Shown: positions 13,247-22,917 of the stretch, one piece after another | How the letters are laid out: each line of letters begins with the position of its first letter | Position numbering within the stretch: the stretch's first letter is position 1 | Assembly (NCBI RefSeq): GCF_003260125.1 | Contig: NZ_QHKO01000001.1 | Location: 824,914 to 888,913 of the forward strand | Source of the DNA: Lujinxingia litoralis | GTDB taxonomy: Bacteria > Myxococcota_A > Bradymonadia > Bradymonadales > Bradymonadaceae | DNA length: 64,000 nucleotides | Direction of reading: 5' to 3' | Notes under the pieces: generated by a model | The model's database searches: none | What the model saw: only the letters and a program-made list of their open reading frames with translations | Told to the model about the DNA's origin: nothing | Program-made: the position numbers and the translations under genes

Positions 13247-15178
13247 ATGCCGAGAACATTTAAAGCAACCCTCGTCTTGATCGGAGTCCTGATCATGGTG
13301 GCGCTCTTGGCCATCATCAGCATCGCGCAGTCGTATCAGGCCAACAAAAAGATCATCGAAGTCAACCGCGCGTTGGGCGACCTGAACCGCTCCACCGAGC
13401 AGATTCTCTCCCAACTGGAATCTGGCGTGGCCGTGGCAGGAAACGCCGGCGGCACCGCGGGCGCCTCCAACGACCGCTACGCGGCGGCGATCAACGATCC
13501 GAACAACCTGCTCAGCCCGGCCACCGACCAGCTTATCGCCCCCAACGCGGTCCCCGGCGGCACGCTCAAGCGTCTGATCTCCAGCGATCCCAAGGGCTTC
13601 AACTGGCTCACCGAGAACTCGGCCGACGTCTCCGAACTTCAAACCTACGTCCACAACGGGTTCGCCCGTCAGGACTTTAACAACCCGGACAACTTCGTCT
13701 CCGACCTGGCCTACATGGTCACGGTCAACGAGGATAACACCGAGTACACCGTCAAGCTCCGCGAAGGGGTCTACTGGCACGTGCCCAAGGTCGACTTCAG
13801 CGACCCGCGTTACGAGTGGCTCCGCGAGCCTCGGGAACTCACCGCCGAAGACGCCACCTTCTATTACGAAATGGCGATGAGCCCGCAGGTCGAAGCCGGC
13901 TCCATCAAGAGCTACGTCGAAGATATCGAGAAGGTCGAGACCCTGGACCGCTACACCTTCAAGGTGACCTGGAAGCGTCCGGTCTACCACTCGCGGACCA
14001 CCACGCTCTTGGCCTACCCGCTGCCGCGCTGGCTCTTCTCCCGTGACCGTGACGGCCAGGAGATCGCCCAGGAAAGCATCCCGGTGGAATTCAACACCCA
14101 CTGGTCGGTGGACTACCCCATCGGCACCGGTCCCTACCTCTTCGACAGCTTCAAGCCTAGCAGCCAGGTCGTGCTCACCCGCAACCGGGACTACTGGGGT
14201 GCGAAGCCGCCGATTGAGCGCATCGAATTCCACATCATCAAAGATCCGGAGCAGGGCTTCGCCCGTCTGCTCAGTGGCCAGCTCGACTTCCTTCCCAAGA
14301 TTGCCGAGCCCCGCTACCGCAGCGAGATCATGAACGGCGGCCCCAAGAGCCCCTTTAAAACCGGCGAATTGGAGTACGAAGTCATCGACGCCTTCGCCTA
14401 CTACTACATCGGCTGGAACTCCGATAAGCCGATGTTCGCGGACCGCAAAGTGCGTCTGGCGATGACCCATGCGTTCAACCGCCAGAGCATCATCGACAAC
14501 GTGATCAACGGTCTGGGCGAGCTGCAAACCGGCCCCTTCTATTACGACCACCCGGCCAACGACCCGAGTATTGAGCCCATCCCCTTCGATCTGGATCGCG
14601 CCGCCGCGCTCCTGGATGAAGCCGGCTGGGTGGATACCGACGGCGACGGCATTCGCCAGAAGACCATCAATGGCGAAAACGTGGACTTCCGCTTTACGCT
14701 GACCTCGTACAACCGCCCCACCGTTCGCAGCTGGGTGAGCATCTTCCGCGAAGACCTGCGTAAGATCGGCATTGAGATGCGTGGCGACTTTGTGGAATGG
14801 CCGCTGATGCAGCGCCGCATGGACGACAAGCAGTTTGACGCCTTCACCGGTGGCTGGGGCCTGACCTGGTTCAACGACCCCTTCCAGATCTGGCACTCCA
14901 GCCAGGCCGACATCCCCAAAGGCTCCAACCGCGTGGGCTTCCGCAACGCCGAGGCCGACGAGATCATCGAGACGCTGCGGGTGACCTTCGATACCGAAGA
15001 GCGCATGACCCTGCTGCGCCGCTTCCACCAGATTGTGCACGAAGAGCAGCCCTACTCCTTCTTCTACGCGCCTAAGGAGTCGGTGGCCTGGAACCCGCGC
15101 GTCAAAAACGTGGTCTTCCAGAAGATTCGCCCGCAGACCTACTCGCTGCCCTGGTACATCGACGAATCGGCCGAGTAA
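13247..15178 (+). CDS. oppA: ABC transporter solute-binding protein, family 5 (Opp/Dpp), membrane-anchored
   Basis: Binds peptides or related oligomers and delivers them to the permease pair encoded next. 643 residues from the ATG at 13247 (GGAG 10 nt upstream). The N-terminus is one long hydrophobic helix (about 8-28) without a lipobox or clear cleavage site. A probable coiled coil follows (about 33-60), then a Gly/Ala linker (about 62-100) and the family 5 binding fold (from about 105) with LREGVYWHVPKV, GTGPYLFDSF and RLAMTHAFNRQSI segments. It therefore looks tethered by an uncleaved signal anchor rather than free or lipidated. Ligand not deducible; the Opp name is by family only. Confidence 0.88.
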   Translation: MPRTFKATLVLIGVLIMVALLAIISIAQSYQANKKIIEVNRALGDLNRSTEQILSQLESGVAVAGNAGGTAGASNDRYAAAINDPNNLLSPATDQLIAPNAVPGGTLKRLISSDPKGFNWLTENSADVSELQTYVHNGFARQDFNNPDNFVSDLAYMVTVNEDNTEYTVKLREGVYWHVPKVDFSDPRYEWLREPRELTAEDATFYYEMAMSPQVEAGSIKSYVEDIEKVETLDRYTFKVTWKRPVYHSRTTTLLAYPLPRWLFSRDRDGQEIAQESIPVEFNTHWSVDYPIGTGPYLFDSFKPSSQVVLTRNRDYWGAKPPIERIEFHIIKDPEQGFARLLSGQLDFLPKIAEPRYRSEIMNGGPKSPFKTGELEYEVIDAFAYYYIGWNSDKPMFADRKVRLAMTHAFNRQSIIDNVINGLGELQTGPFYYDHPANDPSIEPIPFDLDRAAALLDEAGWVDTDGDGIRQKTINGENVDFRFTLTSYNRPTVRSWVSIFREDLRKIGIEMRGDFVEWPLMQRRMDDKQFDAFTGGWGLTWFNDPFQIWHSSQADIPKGSNRVGFRNAEADEIIETLRVTFDTEERMTLLRRFHQIVHEEQPYSFFYAPKESVAWNPRVKNVVFQKIRPQTYSLPWYIDESAE

Positions 15179-15190
15179 GTCGTCTTCAGG

Positions 15191-15224
15191 CGCCGCTCGC
15201 CAGCCTATCTCCTGGCGAGCGGCG
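15191..15224 (+). other. Strong intercistronic hairpin between binding protein and first permease
   Basis: A perfect 13-bp stem (15191-15203 with 15212-15224) with an 8-nt loop begins 12 bp after the binding-protein stop. There is no T-tract. Such structures commonly protect the upstream mRNA and give more binding protein than permease; here that is inference. Confidence 0.65.
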
Positions 15225-15292
15225 ACCTTGAGCTGTGAAGCACCTTCGGCGCGCCTCCTCGCGCCCTGTGGCCCCCTTCCGGGCGAGGCACC

Positions 15293-16786
15293 ATGTTTAC
15301 TTACATCCTCAAACGCGTGCTGATGATGATCCCGACCTTCGCGATCATCTCGCTGATCATTTTCCTGGTGCTGAACCTGGCGCCCGGCGATCCGGCGGCG
15401 GCGTCCAACCCTGACGGTACCGAGACCGTTTCTCAGGACGCGCGCGAGAGCTACCGGATCTTTAAAGAGCAGTTTAATCTCGATAAACCGATCCTGCTTA
15501 ACACTCGCTTCAATCTGCACATCGACGACGTCGAACCGCAGCTGCGCACCGTGGCGGACTTCCAGCGCCCGGTATGCGCCGAAGGCCAGCCGGCGGACCT
15601 GAGCTGCACCCCGGCCGACGAGCGTCCCTCATCGGGCGATATCATCGCGGCGCAGGAGTATGTTGAGAACCTGGGTGGCTACGCCGTGCCTCATCTGCTG
15701 GCACTGGCCCAGAACCACGAGCGCCTGGACATCCGTCGCCTGGCGCTCCAGCGCCTGGCCATCAACGCCCAGCGCCCGCAGGTGGACCGATTTAACCCCA
15801 ATCCCACCACGGAGCTGCGCGAAGTCAACCGCGCCATTGCTGCCGAAAACAACGAGCTGCGCTCCTGGACGGTGCCCCAGGATGTGACCGAGGCCGACAT
15901 CGAGGAGATGCTCTCCGAGAAGTGGGTCCCCTGGTACAACGAGCACCAGGATCGCTTTGAGTACTCGGGCACTGAGAAGATCGGCATCTTCTTTCTGGAC
16001 ACCCGCTTTGCGAAGTACTGGGAGAACCTGCTCAAGCTCGACTTCGGGGTAAGCACCGTCGACCGCCGCCCGGTCTTTGACACCGTGATGCAGAAGCTGC
16101 CTTACACAATGACGCTGAGCTTTTTGTCGATCCTCATCGCCTACATCATCAGCGTCCCGCTGGGCATCTGGAGCGCCTACAATCAGAACACCAAGCGCGA
16201 CCAGGTGGTCACCATCGCGCTCTTCGTGTTCTACAGCCTCCCGAGCTTCTTTACCGCGGTCTTGCTCATCGAATTCTTCGCGGTAGGTCGCCCCTTCTCC
16301 TGGTTCCCCGCCGGTGGATTTATCGGTGATGGTTCCGGCGAGATGGAGGTCCTGGAGCAAATCGGCTCGATCGGCTGGCATATCTTCCTGCCCCTGATCT
16401 GCCTGACCTACGGCTCCCTGGCCGCCCTGAGCCGCTACGCACGCACCGGCCTCCTCGACGTGATTCGCGCCGACTACATCCGCACCGCCCGGGCCAAAGG
16501 ACTCGCCGAGTCGATGGTCGTCCTTAAGCACGCGGTGCGAAACGGCATGATTCCGATTCTGACCCTTCTGGGCACCCTGCTTCCCGCCCTGGTCAGCGGT
16601 TCGATCGTCATTGAGTTCATCTTCAACATCCCGGGCATCGGGCTCTACCTCTACGAAAGCATCTACATGTACGACTACAACGCGATCATGGCCTGTCTGC
16701 TGATGTCGACAGTGCTGACGCTTGTCGGGTTGCTCTTCTCCGATATCAGCTACGCGCTGGTCGACCCGCGCATCACTTTCGACTGA
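15293..16786 (+). CDS. oppB: Peptide ABC transporter permease (OppB/DppB family) with large periplasmic insert
   Basis: 497 residues versus roughly 300-340 in usual OppB. TM1 is at about 10-30, followed by the family signature NLAPGDPAA. The conserved core resumes at about 237 (LDTRFAKYW...LDFGVS) with TM2 at about 270-292 and the remaining helices. The EAA-type loop ADYIRTARAKGL contacts the ATPase. About 160 extra residues (about 74-235) sit in the periplasmic loop after TM1. Part of the insert (about 119-160, GGYAVPHLLALAQNHERLDIRRLALQRLA) looks like a HEAT-type helical repeat. The insert is flanked by similar LNTRF and LDTRF segments. Substrate unknown. Confidence 0.9.
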   Translation: MFTYILKRVLMMIPTFAIISLIIFLVLNLAPGDPAAASNPDGTETVSQDARESYRIFKEQFNLDKPILLNTRFNLHIDDVEPQLRTVADFQRPVCAEGQPADLSCTPADERPSSGDIIAAQEYVENLGGYAVPHLLALAQNHERLDIRRLALQRLAINAQRPQVDRFNPNPTTELREVNRAIAAENNELRSWTVPQDVTEADIEEMLSEKWVPWYNEHQDRFEYSGTEKIGIFFLDTRFAKYWENLLKLDFGVSTVDRRPVFDTVMQKLPYTMTLSFLSILIAYIISVPLGIWSAYNQNTKRDQVVTIALFVFYSLPSFFTAVLLIEFFAVGRPFSWFPAGGFIGDGSGEMEVLEQIGSIGWHIFLPLICLTYGSLAALSRYARTGLLDVIRADYIRTARAKGLAESMVVLKHAVRNGMIPILTLLGTLLPALVSGSIVIEFIFNIPGIGLYLYESIYMYDYNAIMACLLMSTVLTLVGLLFSDISYALVDPRITFD

Positions 16787-16806
16787 GCCCCGCGGCCCCC
16801 TTGTAC

Positions 16807-16840
16807 GGTCGGAAGCCCTCGCCCACGAGGCCTTCCGACC
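16807..16840 (+). other. Intercistronic hairpin before the second permease gene
   Basis: Outer 9-bp stem (16807-16815 with 16832-16840) and inner 5-bp stem (16817-16821 with 16826-16830) separated by one C-C mismatch, 4-nt loop. No T-tract. Together with the one at 15191-15224, both permease genes are preceded by a strong hairpin. Confidence 0.6.
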
Positions 16841-16865
16841 CGCACCTAACGTTGGACAGGCAACG

Positions 16866-18116
16866 ATGACCTCCACCAAATCTTCCTCTCGCCCCCCACG
16901 CCCTGAGTACAAGACCTACGGGCAGATCGTCTGGGGGCAGTTTAAGAAGTATCGGCTCAGCTACTACAGCATCTACGGCCTGTTGGGCCTCTTCGTGCTG
17001 GCCATGGTCGCGCCGGTTCTGGCGATGAACGTGCCCTTCTACATGCACGTTCCCGAAAGCGTGACGGCGTATCCACAGTTTTCCGGCACCACCAGCTTCC
17101 CCTGGTTTAAAGCGCTCTTCGACCAGAACTTCTTCGACAGCGGCGTCGATATCTTCTTCAACTTCTTGCTCTTCTACGTCCCGGCCGGCCTGCTGGGCTG
17201 GACGGTGACCGCACGCGTCAAAAAGGGGCTCAGCGATACCGAGCGTCAGCGTCTTCGCTCCCGATTTATCGGCATCGTCTCGCTGGTGGGGCTGATCCTC
17301 TTCTGCGTGGTTTACTTCGCAAAGTTCCGCCAGCCCTACGTGGACTACGCCTCGGTGGCCGCGCTGGATGGCACCAACGTCATCTTCCCGCTGATCGAGT
17401 ACTCCTACCGGGACATCGATCTGATGGCGGTCAGCCAGGGCCCGAGCCTGGAGCACCTCCTGGGAACCGACCGCGAGGGCCGCGACGTCTTCACGCGCCT
17501 GATCTACGGTACGCGCATCTCGCTCACCATCGGGGTGGTCGCGGTGAGCATTTACACCTCCATCGGCCTGGTGCTGGGAAGCCTGGCCGGCTTCTTCGGG
17601 GGCCGCGTCGACAGCATCATTCTTCGTATGATCGAAATTATGATGTGCTTCCCGGTGCTTTTCCTCATCCTGACCCTGGCCGGGTTCATTGAGGAGCCGT
17701 CGATCTTCCACATCATGCTGATCATCGGCCTCACCGGCTGGACCGGCATCGCCCGCCTGGTACGCGGGGAGTTTCTGCGCCTGCGCAATCAGGACTTTGT
17801 GCAGGCGGCGATCGCGCTGGGCTTTACCCAGGCGCGCATCATCTTCCGCCACGTGCTGCCAAACGCGGTGCAGCCGGTCTTTGTCTCGGCGACCTTCGGG
17901 GTGGCCGGTGCTATCCTGATCGAGGCCACGTTGAGCTTTCTGGGCGTGGGCCCGGCCAACGCGCCGAGCTGGGGTCAGATCCTGACCAGCGGTCGCAACA
18001 CCCAGCAGATGACCCTGATCCTGAGCTCGGGCTTTGCGATCTTTTTGACCATCAGCCTTCTCAACCTCATCGGCGAGGGGCTGCGCGACGCCACCGACCC
18101 CAAACTTCGTAAGTAA
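16866..18116 (+). CDS. oppC: Peptide ABC transporter permease (OppC/DppC family) with extra membrane segments
   Basis: 416 residues from the ATG at 16866, against about 300 in typical OppC. TM1 is at about 33-53. The family signature [18 protein letters not shown] comes only at about residue 200. The intervening 60-195 region holds two additional predicted helices (about 95-115 and 134-152) joined by a charged cytoplasmic-type loop ([16 protein letters not shown]). The C-terminal half is standard, with the ATPase-contact loop [23 protein letters not shown]. Forms the channel with the preceding permease. The insert is parallel to, but unlike, the one in OppB. Confidence 0.9.
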   Translation: MTSTKSSSRPPRPEYKTYGQIVWGQFKKYRLSYYSIYGLLGLFVLAMVAPVLAMNVPFYMHVPESVTAYPQFSGTTSFPWFKALFDQNFFDSGVDIFFNFLLFYVPAGLLGWTVTARVKKGLSDTERQRLRSRFIGIVSLVGLILFCVVYFAKFRQPYVDYASVAALDGTNVIFPLIEYSYRDIDLMAVSQGPSLEHLLGTDREGRDVFTRLIYGTRISLTIGVVAVSIYTSIGLVLGSLAGFFGGRVDSIILRMIEIMMCFPVLFLILTLAGFIEEPSIFHIMLIIGLTGWTGIARLVRGEFLRLRNQDFVQAAIALGFTQARIIFRHVLPNAVQPVFVSATFGVAGAILIEATLSFLGVGPANAPSWGQILTSGRNTQQMTLILSSGFAIFLTISLLNLIGEGLRDATDPKLRK

Positions 18117-18127
18117 GAGCGGACTCC

Positions 18128-19231
18128 ATGGCCAACGATAGCAACAAAACGAGCGCGTCCGACGACGTGATCCTCAAGGTCGACGGGCTCAAGACCTACT
18201 TCTTCACCGACGACGGCGTCCTGCCCTCGGTCGACGGCGTGAGCTTCGAGATCAAGCGCGGGCGTACGCTCGGGCTGGTCGGTGAATCGGGCTCCGGCAA
18301 ATCGGTGACCTCCCTGAGTGTCCTGCGGCTGATTCCGCAGCCTCCCGGAAAGATCGTCGATGGCGAGATCAACTTCCAGGGCACCGATCTGACCAAGCTC
18401 ACCGAAGCTCAGATGCGCAAGATTCGGGGCAATGACATCTCCATGATCTTCCAGGAGCCGATGACCAGCCTCAATCCGGTCTACACGGTCGGCAATCAGA
18501 TCATTGAGGCCATCCTGCTCCACCAGGATATGGAGTATGCCGAGGCGCGCGCCTACGCGATCGACATGCTCGCCAAAGTAGGCATCCCCGCCCCCGAACA
18601 GCGCATCGACGAGTATCCTCACCAGATGAGCGGGGGGATGAAGCAGCGCGTGATGATCGCCATGGCGCTCTCCAGTAAGCCCCAACTGCTCATCGCCGAC
18701 GAACCCACCACCGCGCTGGACGTGACCATTCAGGCTCAGATTCTGGAGTTGTTGAAGTCACTGCAGGCCGAAGTGGGCATGTCGATTCTGTTCATCACCC
18801 ACGATCTGGGGGTGGTGGCCGAGACCTGTGACGATGTGGCGGTGATGTACGCCGGACGCATCGTGGAATACGGCGATGTGTTCACCGTCTTCGAGAAGCC
18901 GGCACACCCCTATACGATCGGTCTCTTTAACAGCCTTCCGACGATCGAGACCGGCGGGACGCGCGGGCGCGAGGATCGCCTCTACGTGATTCCCGGCATG
19001 GTGCCTCGTCCGCAGGACTTCCCCACGGGATGCCGCTTCCGCACCCGCTGCAAGTACGCCACCGAGAAGTGTGCGGAGTTGCCGCCAACCCGCGAGCTGG
19101 AGCCCGGCCACCGGGTCGCCTGCTGGTACGCCGACGAAGTGCGCGCCGGCACCAAGGCCACCACTGATGGCGCCAGCGCTGCCGACGGCTCGGTTCTCCC
19201 CGACGAAACCTCGGCCGAAGTCTCCAGGTAA
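18128..19231 (+). CDS. oppD: Peptide ABC transporter ATP-binding protein (OppD/DppD family)
   Basis: Cytoplasmic ATPase that powers the importer. 367 residues. Walker [10 protein letters not shown]-loop [11 protein letters not shown], signature QMSGGMKQR, Walker [13 protein letters not shown] and H-loop FITHDLG are all intact. The C-terminal oligopeptide-transporter extension has the Cys-rich [15 protein letters not shown] segment. Starts 11 bp after the second permease, so translation is closely linked. About 30 residues at the C-terminus are low-complexity. Confidence 0.94.
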   Translation: MANDSNKTSASDDVILKVDGLKTYFFTDDGVLPSVDGVSFEIKRGRTLGLVGESGSGKSVTSLSVLRLIPQPPGKIVDGEINFQGTDLTKLTEAQMRKIRGNDISMIFQEPMTSLNPVYTVGNQIIEAILLHQDMEYAEARAYAIDMLAKVGIPAPEQRIDEYPHQMSGGMKQRVMIAMALSSKPQLLIADEPTTALDVTIQAQILELLKSLQAEVGMSILFITHDLGVVAETCDDVAVMYAGRIVEYGDVFTVFEKPAHPYTIGLFNSLPTIETGGTRGREDRLYVIPGMVPRPQDFPTGCRFRTRCKYATEKCAELPPTRELEPGHRVACWYADEVRAGTKATTDGASAADGSVLPDETSAEVSR

Positions 19232-19261
19232 TCCGTTTTACGGCCCCCGAAGGTACTCCCT

Positions 19262-20485
19262 ATGAGCGACGCTCCTACTCTGCTTGAAGTCCGTAACCTG
19301 ACCAAGCACTTCCCGATCAAGAAGGGCCTCTTTAACCGCCAGGTCGGCGCGGTAAAGGCCGTTGACGGCATCTCTTTTGAAGTCCGCGCCAACGAGACCG
19401 TCGGTCTGGTCGGCGAGTCGGGCTGCGGCAAGACGACCGCCGGGCGCTCCCTCTTGCGCCTGCTTGAACCGACCTCTGGAGAGGTACTCTTCAAAGGCCA
19501 GGACATCCTGAAGTTGAGCGCGACCGAGATGCGCAGCATCCGGCGCAATCTGCAGATCATTTTTCAGGACCCCTTCTCCAGCCTCAACCCCCGCATGACC
19601 ATTGAGAGTATCATCGGTGAAGCCATCACGGTTCACGGTGTGGCCCGTGGCGACAAAGTGCGGGAGATGGTCGAAGGCTTGCTGGAGCGGGTGGGACTGC
19701 AGCCGTCCTACATCACGCGCTACCCTCACGAGTTCAGCGGCGGCCAGCGGCAGCGTGTGGGCATTGCGCGGGCGCTGGCACTGAACCCCGACTTCATCGT
19801 CTGCGATGAAGCGGTGAGCGCGCTTGATGTGTCGGTGCAGGCTCAGGTCATCAACCTGCTGATGGATCTGCAGCAGGAGTACAACCTGAGCTACCTCTTC
19901 ATCGCGCACGACCTCTCGGTGGTTCAACACATCTCCGATCGCATCGCGGTGATGTACCTGGGGCAAATCGCTGAGTTTGCCGACTGCGACGAACTCTACG
20001 ACAACCCGCTCCACCCCTACACCCAGGCCCTGCTCTCGGCGATTCCCCAGCCGAATCCGCGGCGCAGGGCCCAGCGCATCATCCTCAAGGGTGATGTCCC
20101 CAGTCCCATGAACCCTCCGGCGGGCTGCCGCTTTCATACCCGCTGCCCGGCCTGTTTTGCGCCCTGCAAGACGGTGGAGCCGCGTACCGTGGAGCCGGTC
20201 CCCGGACATAAGGTTCGCTGCCACCTCTACGATCCGGAATTTGCCCCGAACGACCCGGACATCTGGGCCCGTTTGCCCCAACAGCCCAAGGTTAAAGACA
20301 ACGCCACTTTGAGCCCGGAAGCCAAAGAGGCGCCGGTTGCCGAAGAGGCCCCCTCCCCCACTCCGGACGGGACCGATGGCGTTGCAAGCACCGAGTCCCA
20401 GCCCCTGAAGAGCGCCGGCGAAGCCGGTGCGCCCACGCCTGCCGAAACGCCGGCCCCCGAGGCTCAGCCGAGCGCGGAGAGCTGA
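19262..20485 (+). CDS. oppF: Peptide ABC transporter ATP-binding protein (OppF/DppF family)
   Basis: Second ATPase of the importer. 407 residues, with Walker [11 protein letters not shown]-loop [14 protein letters not shown], signature EFSGGQRQR, Walker [14 protein letters not shown] and H-loop FIAHDLS. The C-terminal Cys segment [15 protein letters not shown] is present. The last 65 or so residues form a Pro/Ala/Glu-rich tail that is longer than usual and probably disordered. Lies 30 bp after OppD. Last gene of the transporter operon; no canonical terminator is visible after it. Confidence 0.94.
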   Translation: MSDAPTLLEVRNLTKHFPIKKGLFNRQVGAVKAVDGISFEVRANETVGLVGESGCGKTTAGRSLLRLLEPTSGEVLFKGQDILKLSATEMRSIRRNLQIIFQDPFSSLNPRMTIESIIGEAITVHGVARGDKVREMVEGLLERVGLQPSYITRYPHEFSGGQRQRVGIARALALNPDFIVCDEAVSALDVSVQAQVINLLMDLQQEYNLSYLFIAHDLSVVQHISDRIAVMYLGQIAEFADCDELYDNPLHPYTQALLSAIPQPNPRRRAQRIILKGDVPSPMNPPAGCRFHTRCPACFAPCKTVEPRTVEPVPGHKVRCHLYDPEFAPNDPDIWARLPQQPKVKDNATLSPEAKEAPVAEEAPSPTPDGTDGVASTESQPLKSAGEAGAPTPAETPAPEAQPSAES

Positions 20486-20575
20486 AGGGGACCACAGGCT
20501 GGTATCTTGACACCCTCTAGACCCGGTGCGACCATCCACCGAGTTTGAGACGGGCCTGATTCTACCTGCACCAGT

Positions 20576-20595
20576 GCGCCCTCCCCGAAGGGCGC
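20576..20595 (+). other. Short hairpin between the transporter operon and the FHA-ATPase gene
   Basis: 7-bp stem (20576-20582 with 20589-20595), 6-nt loop, no T-tract. It lies about 90 bp after the OppF stop and 110 bp before the next start. A TTGACA (20507-20512) lies upstream, but its -10 partner (GACCAT, 20530-20535) is poor. Confidence 0.3.
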
Positions 20596-20704
20596 CGTGC
20601 GCCCCTGTCCGGCCCGACAGGCAACGCTATTGGGAAGTACGCCGGCTCTCTACGATCCGCCCCCCATGCCCGATTCATCCTATTTCAAGGAGGTACTGCC
20701 CCTC

Positions 20705-22843
20705 ATGTTCAGCGTAACGATCAGCGAAAAAGGTGGGCAGCAGTCACGGCTCGACTTCGACAAGTCCGAGATCACCATCGGGCGTATGAAGGGCAATGAT
20801 ATTGTCCTGCCTAAGGGCAACGTCTCCAAGCAGCACACGCGTATCGTGCTGCGAGATAGCGCGTTCTTTATTGTCGACCTCAAGAGCACCAATGGGACCT
20901 ACGTCAACGGGCGCAAGGTCACCAGCGAGCAGCCGGTCAGCGACGTCGACAAGATCTACATCGGCGACTTTATCCTACAGCTGGAGCAGGCCGGCGCAGC
21001 GCTGCCTCCGGGACCGCCGCGCCCGCCCCAGGGGCGGCCGCTCACCACGCCGCCGCAGCCCCCTCAGCCCCCTGCAGGACACGCCGGGGGACGGCACTTC
21101 CCTACGGTCATGGACACCCCCCAGGGGCAGTCAGGGTTGGGCGGCGTTGTGCCAGGCGGCTCTCAGCCCTTTCCGGGAACCTCGCAATCAGGCATGGGAA
21201 CGCCCCCCGCGGGCGTTCAACCGCCGGTGCCGCGCTCAAGCTCGGTCCCCGGCGCGCCGATCATGCCCCCCGCGATGCCCACGCCTCCGCCGGGCAACGA
21301 ACTCCGTCAGACCTACGCTGATCTGGGGCCGCAACATCATGTCGGAGACGACATCCTGGAAGTTGCTCCCGAGGTTGAACCCATTCTCGAAGACGAGCGC
21401 GTTACCGGCGAAGGGGCCGCGGTAGGCTACGAAGAGGTGGATCCCTTTGACGTGGCCGCGACGCCCACCCCGGCGCCGGTCTCGAATCAAGCAATCGCGC
21501 CGCCGATTGAGTTCGACACCCCGGTTCTCGACGCGTCGACGCCTGCGATTCCCCATGACGATGTCGTTGAGACTCCCGGGGCTGCTGGAATTCGGCCCCT
21601 GGCCGCCCGTCTGTCTCTGGAAGATGAATTCGACGCCGAGTTCCATCAAATCCAACGCGACGTGGCCCACGCCTTCTTTGATGGCCTCGGTGACGAAGAG
21701 CTCCCCTTGAGCTATCCGCCCGAAGAGGGCGAACGCGCGCGCTATGAGAACCGCATCGACGAAGCGATCGAGGCGGTCGAGCCGCAGTGCGACCGGGAAG
21801 CGCTCATCGAGTTGATGCTCAGCGAAGCGGTGGGACTGGGGCCGGTCGAAGGCTACCTGGACGACCCGGAAGTTCAGGCGATTTATGTCAACCGTTACGA
21901 CAAGATCGTCCTGCGCCGAGCGGGCAAACTTGTCGTCGCGCCTCGCGCCTTCAGCCACCCAGACTTTTTGACGCTGGCTGCGCGCCGACTTCTTGGACCG
22001 CAGGACGGCCTCTCGCCAAGCGATGAAGTTCGCTTTGGTGACGGCACGCGCGTTCATATCGTGATGCCGCCGCTGGCTGTCGATGGTCCGGTACTGACCA
22101 TCCGCAAGCCCAACCGCTACCAGCCCTCGCTGAAAGAGCTGGCGGCCCAGGGCGCCATGAGCGCAGGTATCGCCGAATTTCTTCGCAGAGCCGTGGAGGC
22201 CGGACGCTCCATCGTGATCGCCGGCCCGACCAGTTCGGGCAAAACCACCTTGCTGGGAGCCCTGACTCGAGTCGTGCCGCAGAGCGCTCGCCTCATCGCG
22301 ATCGAGGAGCACAGCACTTTGAGCATGGACGCGCCCACGTCCCTGCGGCTGGAGGCCAACCCGGCCCACGGCTTCGATATGCGCTATTTGCTCCGCAGCG
22401 CGATCGCCATGCACCCCCAGCGCATCGTTCTCGACGAGTGTCGCGGCTCGGAGGCCTACGACTGGGTCACCGCGGCCGCCAGTGGCACCGAGGGCAGTAT
22501 GCTCACCCTGCATGGCTCCAGCGCCTCCGACGCCCTGGGCCGCCTGGAGAGCCTGAGCCTACTCGGTGCGGCAGAACTCAGCCCGCGGGGGCTTCGCGAG
22601 CACGTGGCGCGCTCGGTCAACCTGGTGGTGGTGCTGAACACCACGGTCGAGGGAGGTTTCCGCGTCCAACAGATCTCGGAGGTCCAGGGCGTAGACCTGG
22701 ACACCTTCCGCCTGGGCGACGTGTTCTACTACCGCGTCGAAGGCGGCGCGGGCGAATTCTACCCCACTGGTTACATTCCCATGTTCTACGAGGATCTTCG
22801 CCACGCCGGCGTTGACGTCGATCTGGGCATCTTCCGCGAGTAG
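20705..22843 (+). CDS. FHA-domain / CpaF (TadA)-family secretion ATPase fusion
   Basis: 712 residues from the ATG at 20705; GGAGG lies 11 nt upstream and MFSVTI parallels the start of the next gene. The N-terminal FHA phosphothreonine-binding domain (about 20-95) shows GRMKGND, SKQH and STNGTYVNG. A Pro/Gly-rich linker and an acidic stretch run to about 300. The type II/IV secretion ATPase domain of CpaF type follows (about 340-690): Walker A GPTSSGKTT from about 507, an Asp/Glu box (IAIEEHSTL), Walker B-like RIVLDECRG, and a His-box LTLHGSS. CpaF powers tight-adherence pili; here no flp/tad genes are adjacent. The FHA part suggests control by Ser/Thr kinase phosphorylation (inference). Confidence 0.9.
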   Translation: MFSVTISEKGGQQSRLDFDKSEITIGRMKGNDIVLPKGNVSKQHTRIVLRDSAFFIVDLKSTNGTYVNGRKVTSEQPVSDVDKIYIGDFILQLEQAGAALPPGPPRPPQGRPLTTPPQPPQPPAGHAGGRHFPTVMDTPQGQSGLGGVVPGGSQPFPGTSQSGMGTPPAGVQPPVPRSSSVPGAPIMPPAMPTPPPGNELRQTYADLGPQHHVGDDILEVAPEVEPILEDERVTGEGAAVGYEEVDPFDVAATPTPAPVSNQAIAPPIEFDTPVLDASTPAIPHDDVVETPGAAGIRPLAARLSLEDEFDAEFHQIQRDVAHAFFDGLGDEELPLSYPPEEGERARYENRIDEAIEAVEPQCDREALIELMLSEAVGLGPVEGYLDDPEVQAIYVNRYDKIVLRRAGKLVVAPRAFSHPDFLTLAARRLLGPQDGLSPSDEVRFGDGTRVHIVMPPLAVDGPVLTIRKPNRYQPSLKELAAQGAMSAGIAEFLRRAVEAGRSIVIAGPTSSGKTTLLGALTRVVPQSARLIAIEEHSTLSMDAPTSLRLEANPAHGFDMRYLLRSAIAMHPQRIVLDECRGSEAYDWVTAAASGTEGSMLTLHGSSASDALGRLESLSLLGAAELSPRGLREHVARSVNLVVVLNTTVEGGFRVQQISEVQGVDLDTFRLGDVFYYRVEGGAGEFYPTGYIPMFYEDLRHAGVDVDLGIFRE

Positions 22844-22917
22844 CGCATCCTCTTGCCGGGACCCGATGTTGATGTGAGGGTCCCGGCGCGCCTCTGCCTT
22901 ATCTTTCGGCGAGTCCT

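Noticed and set aside
13172..15520. 782-codon open frame antisense to the solute-binding protein gene
   Set aside because: Repetitive Val/Gly/Asp/Ala composition typical of reverse-complement shadows; the sense gene has clear family motifs.
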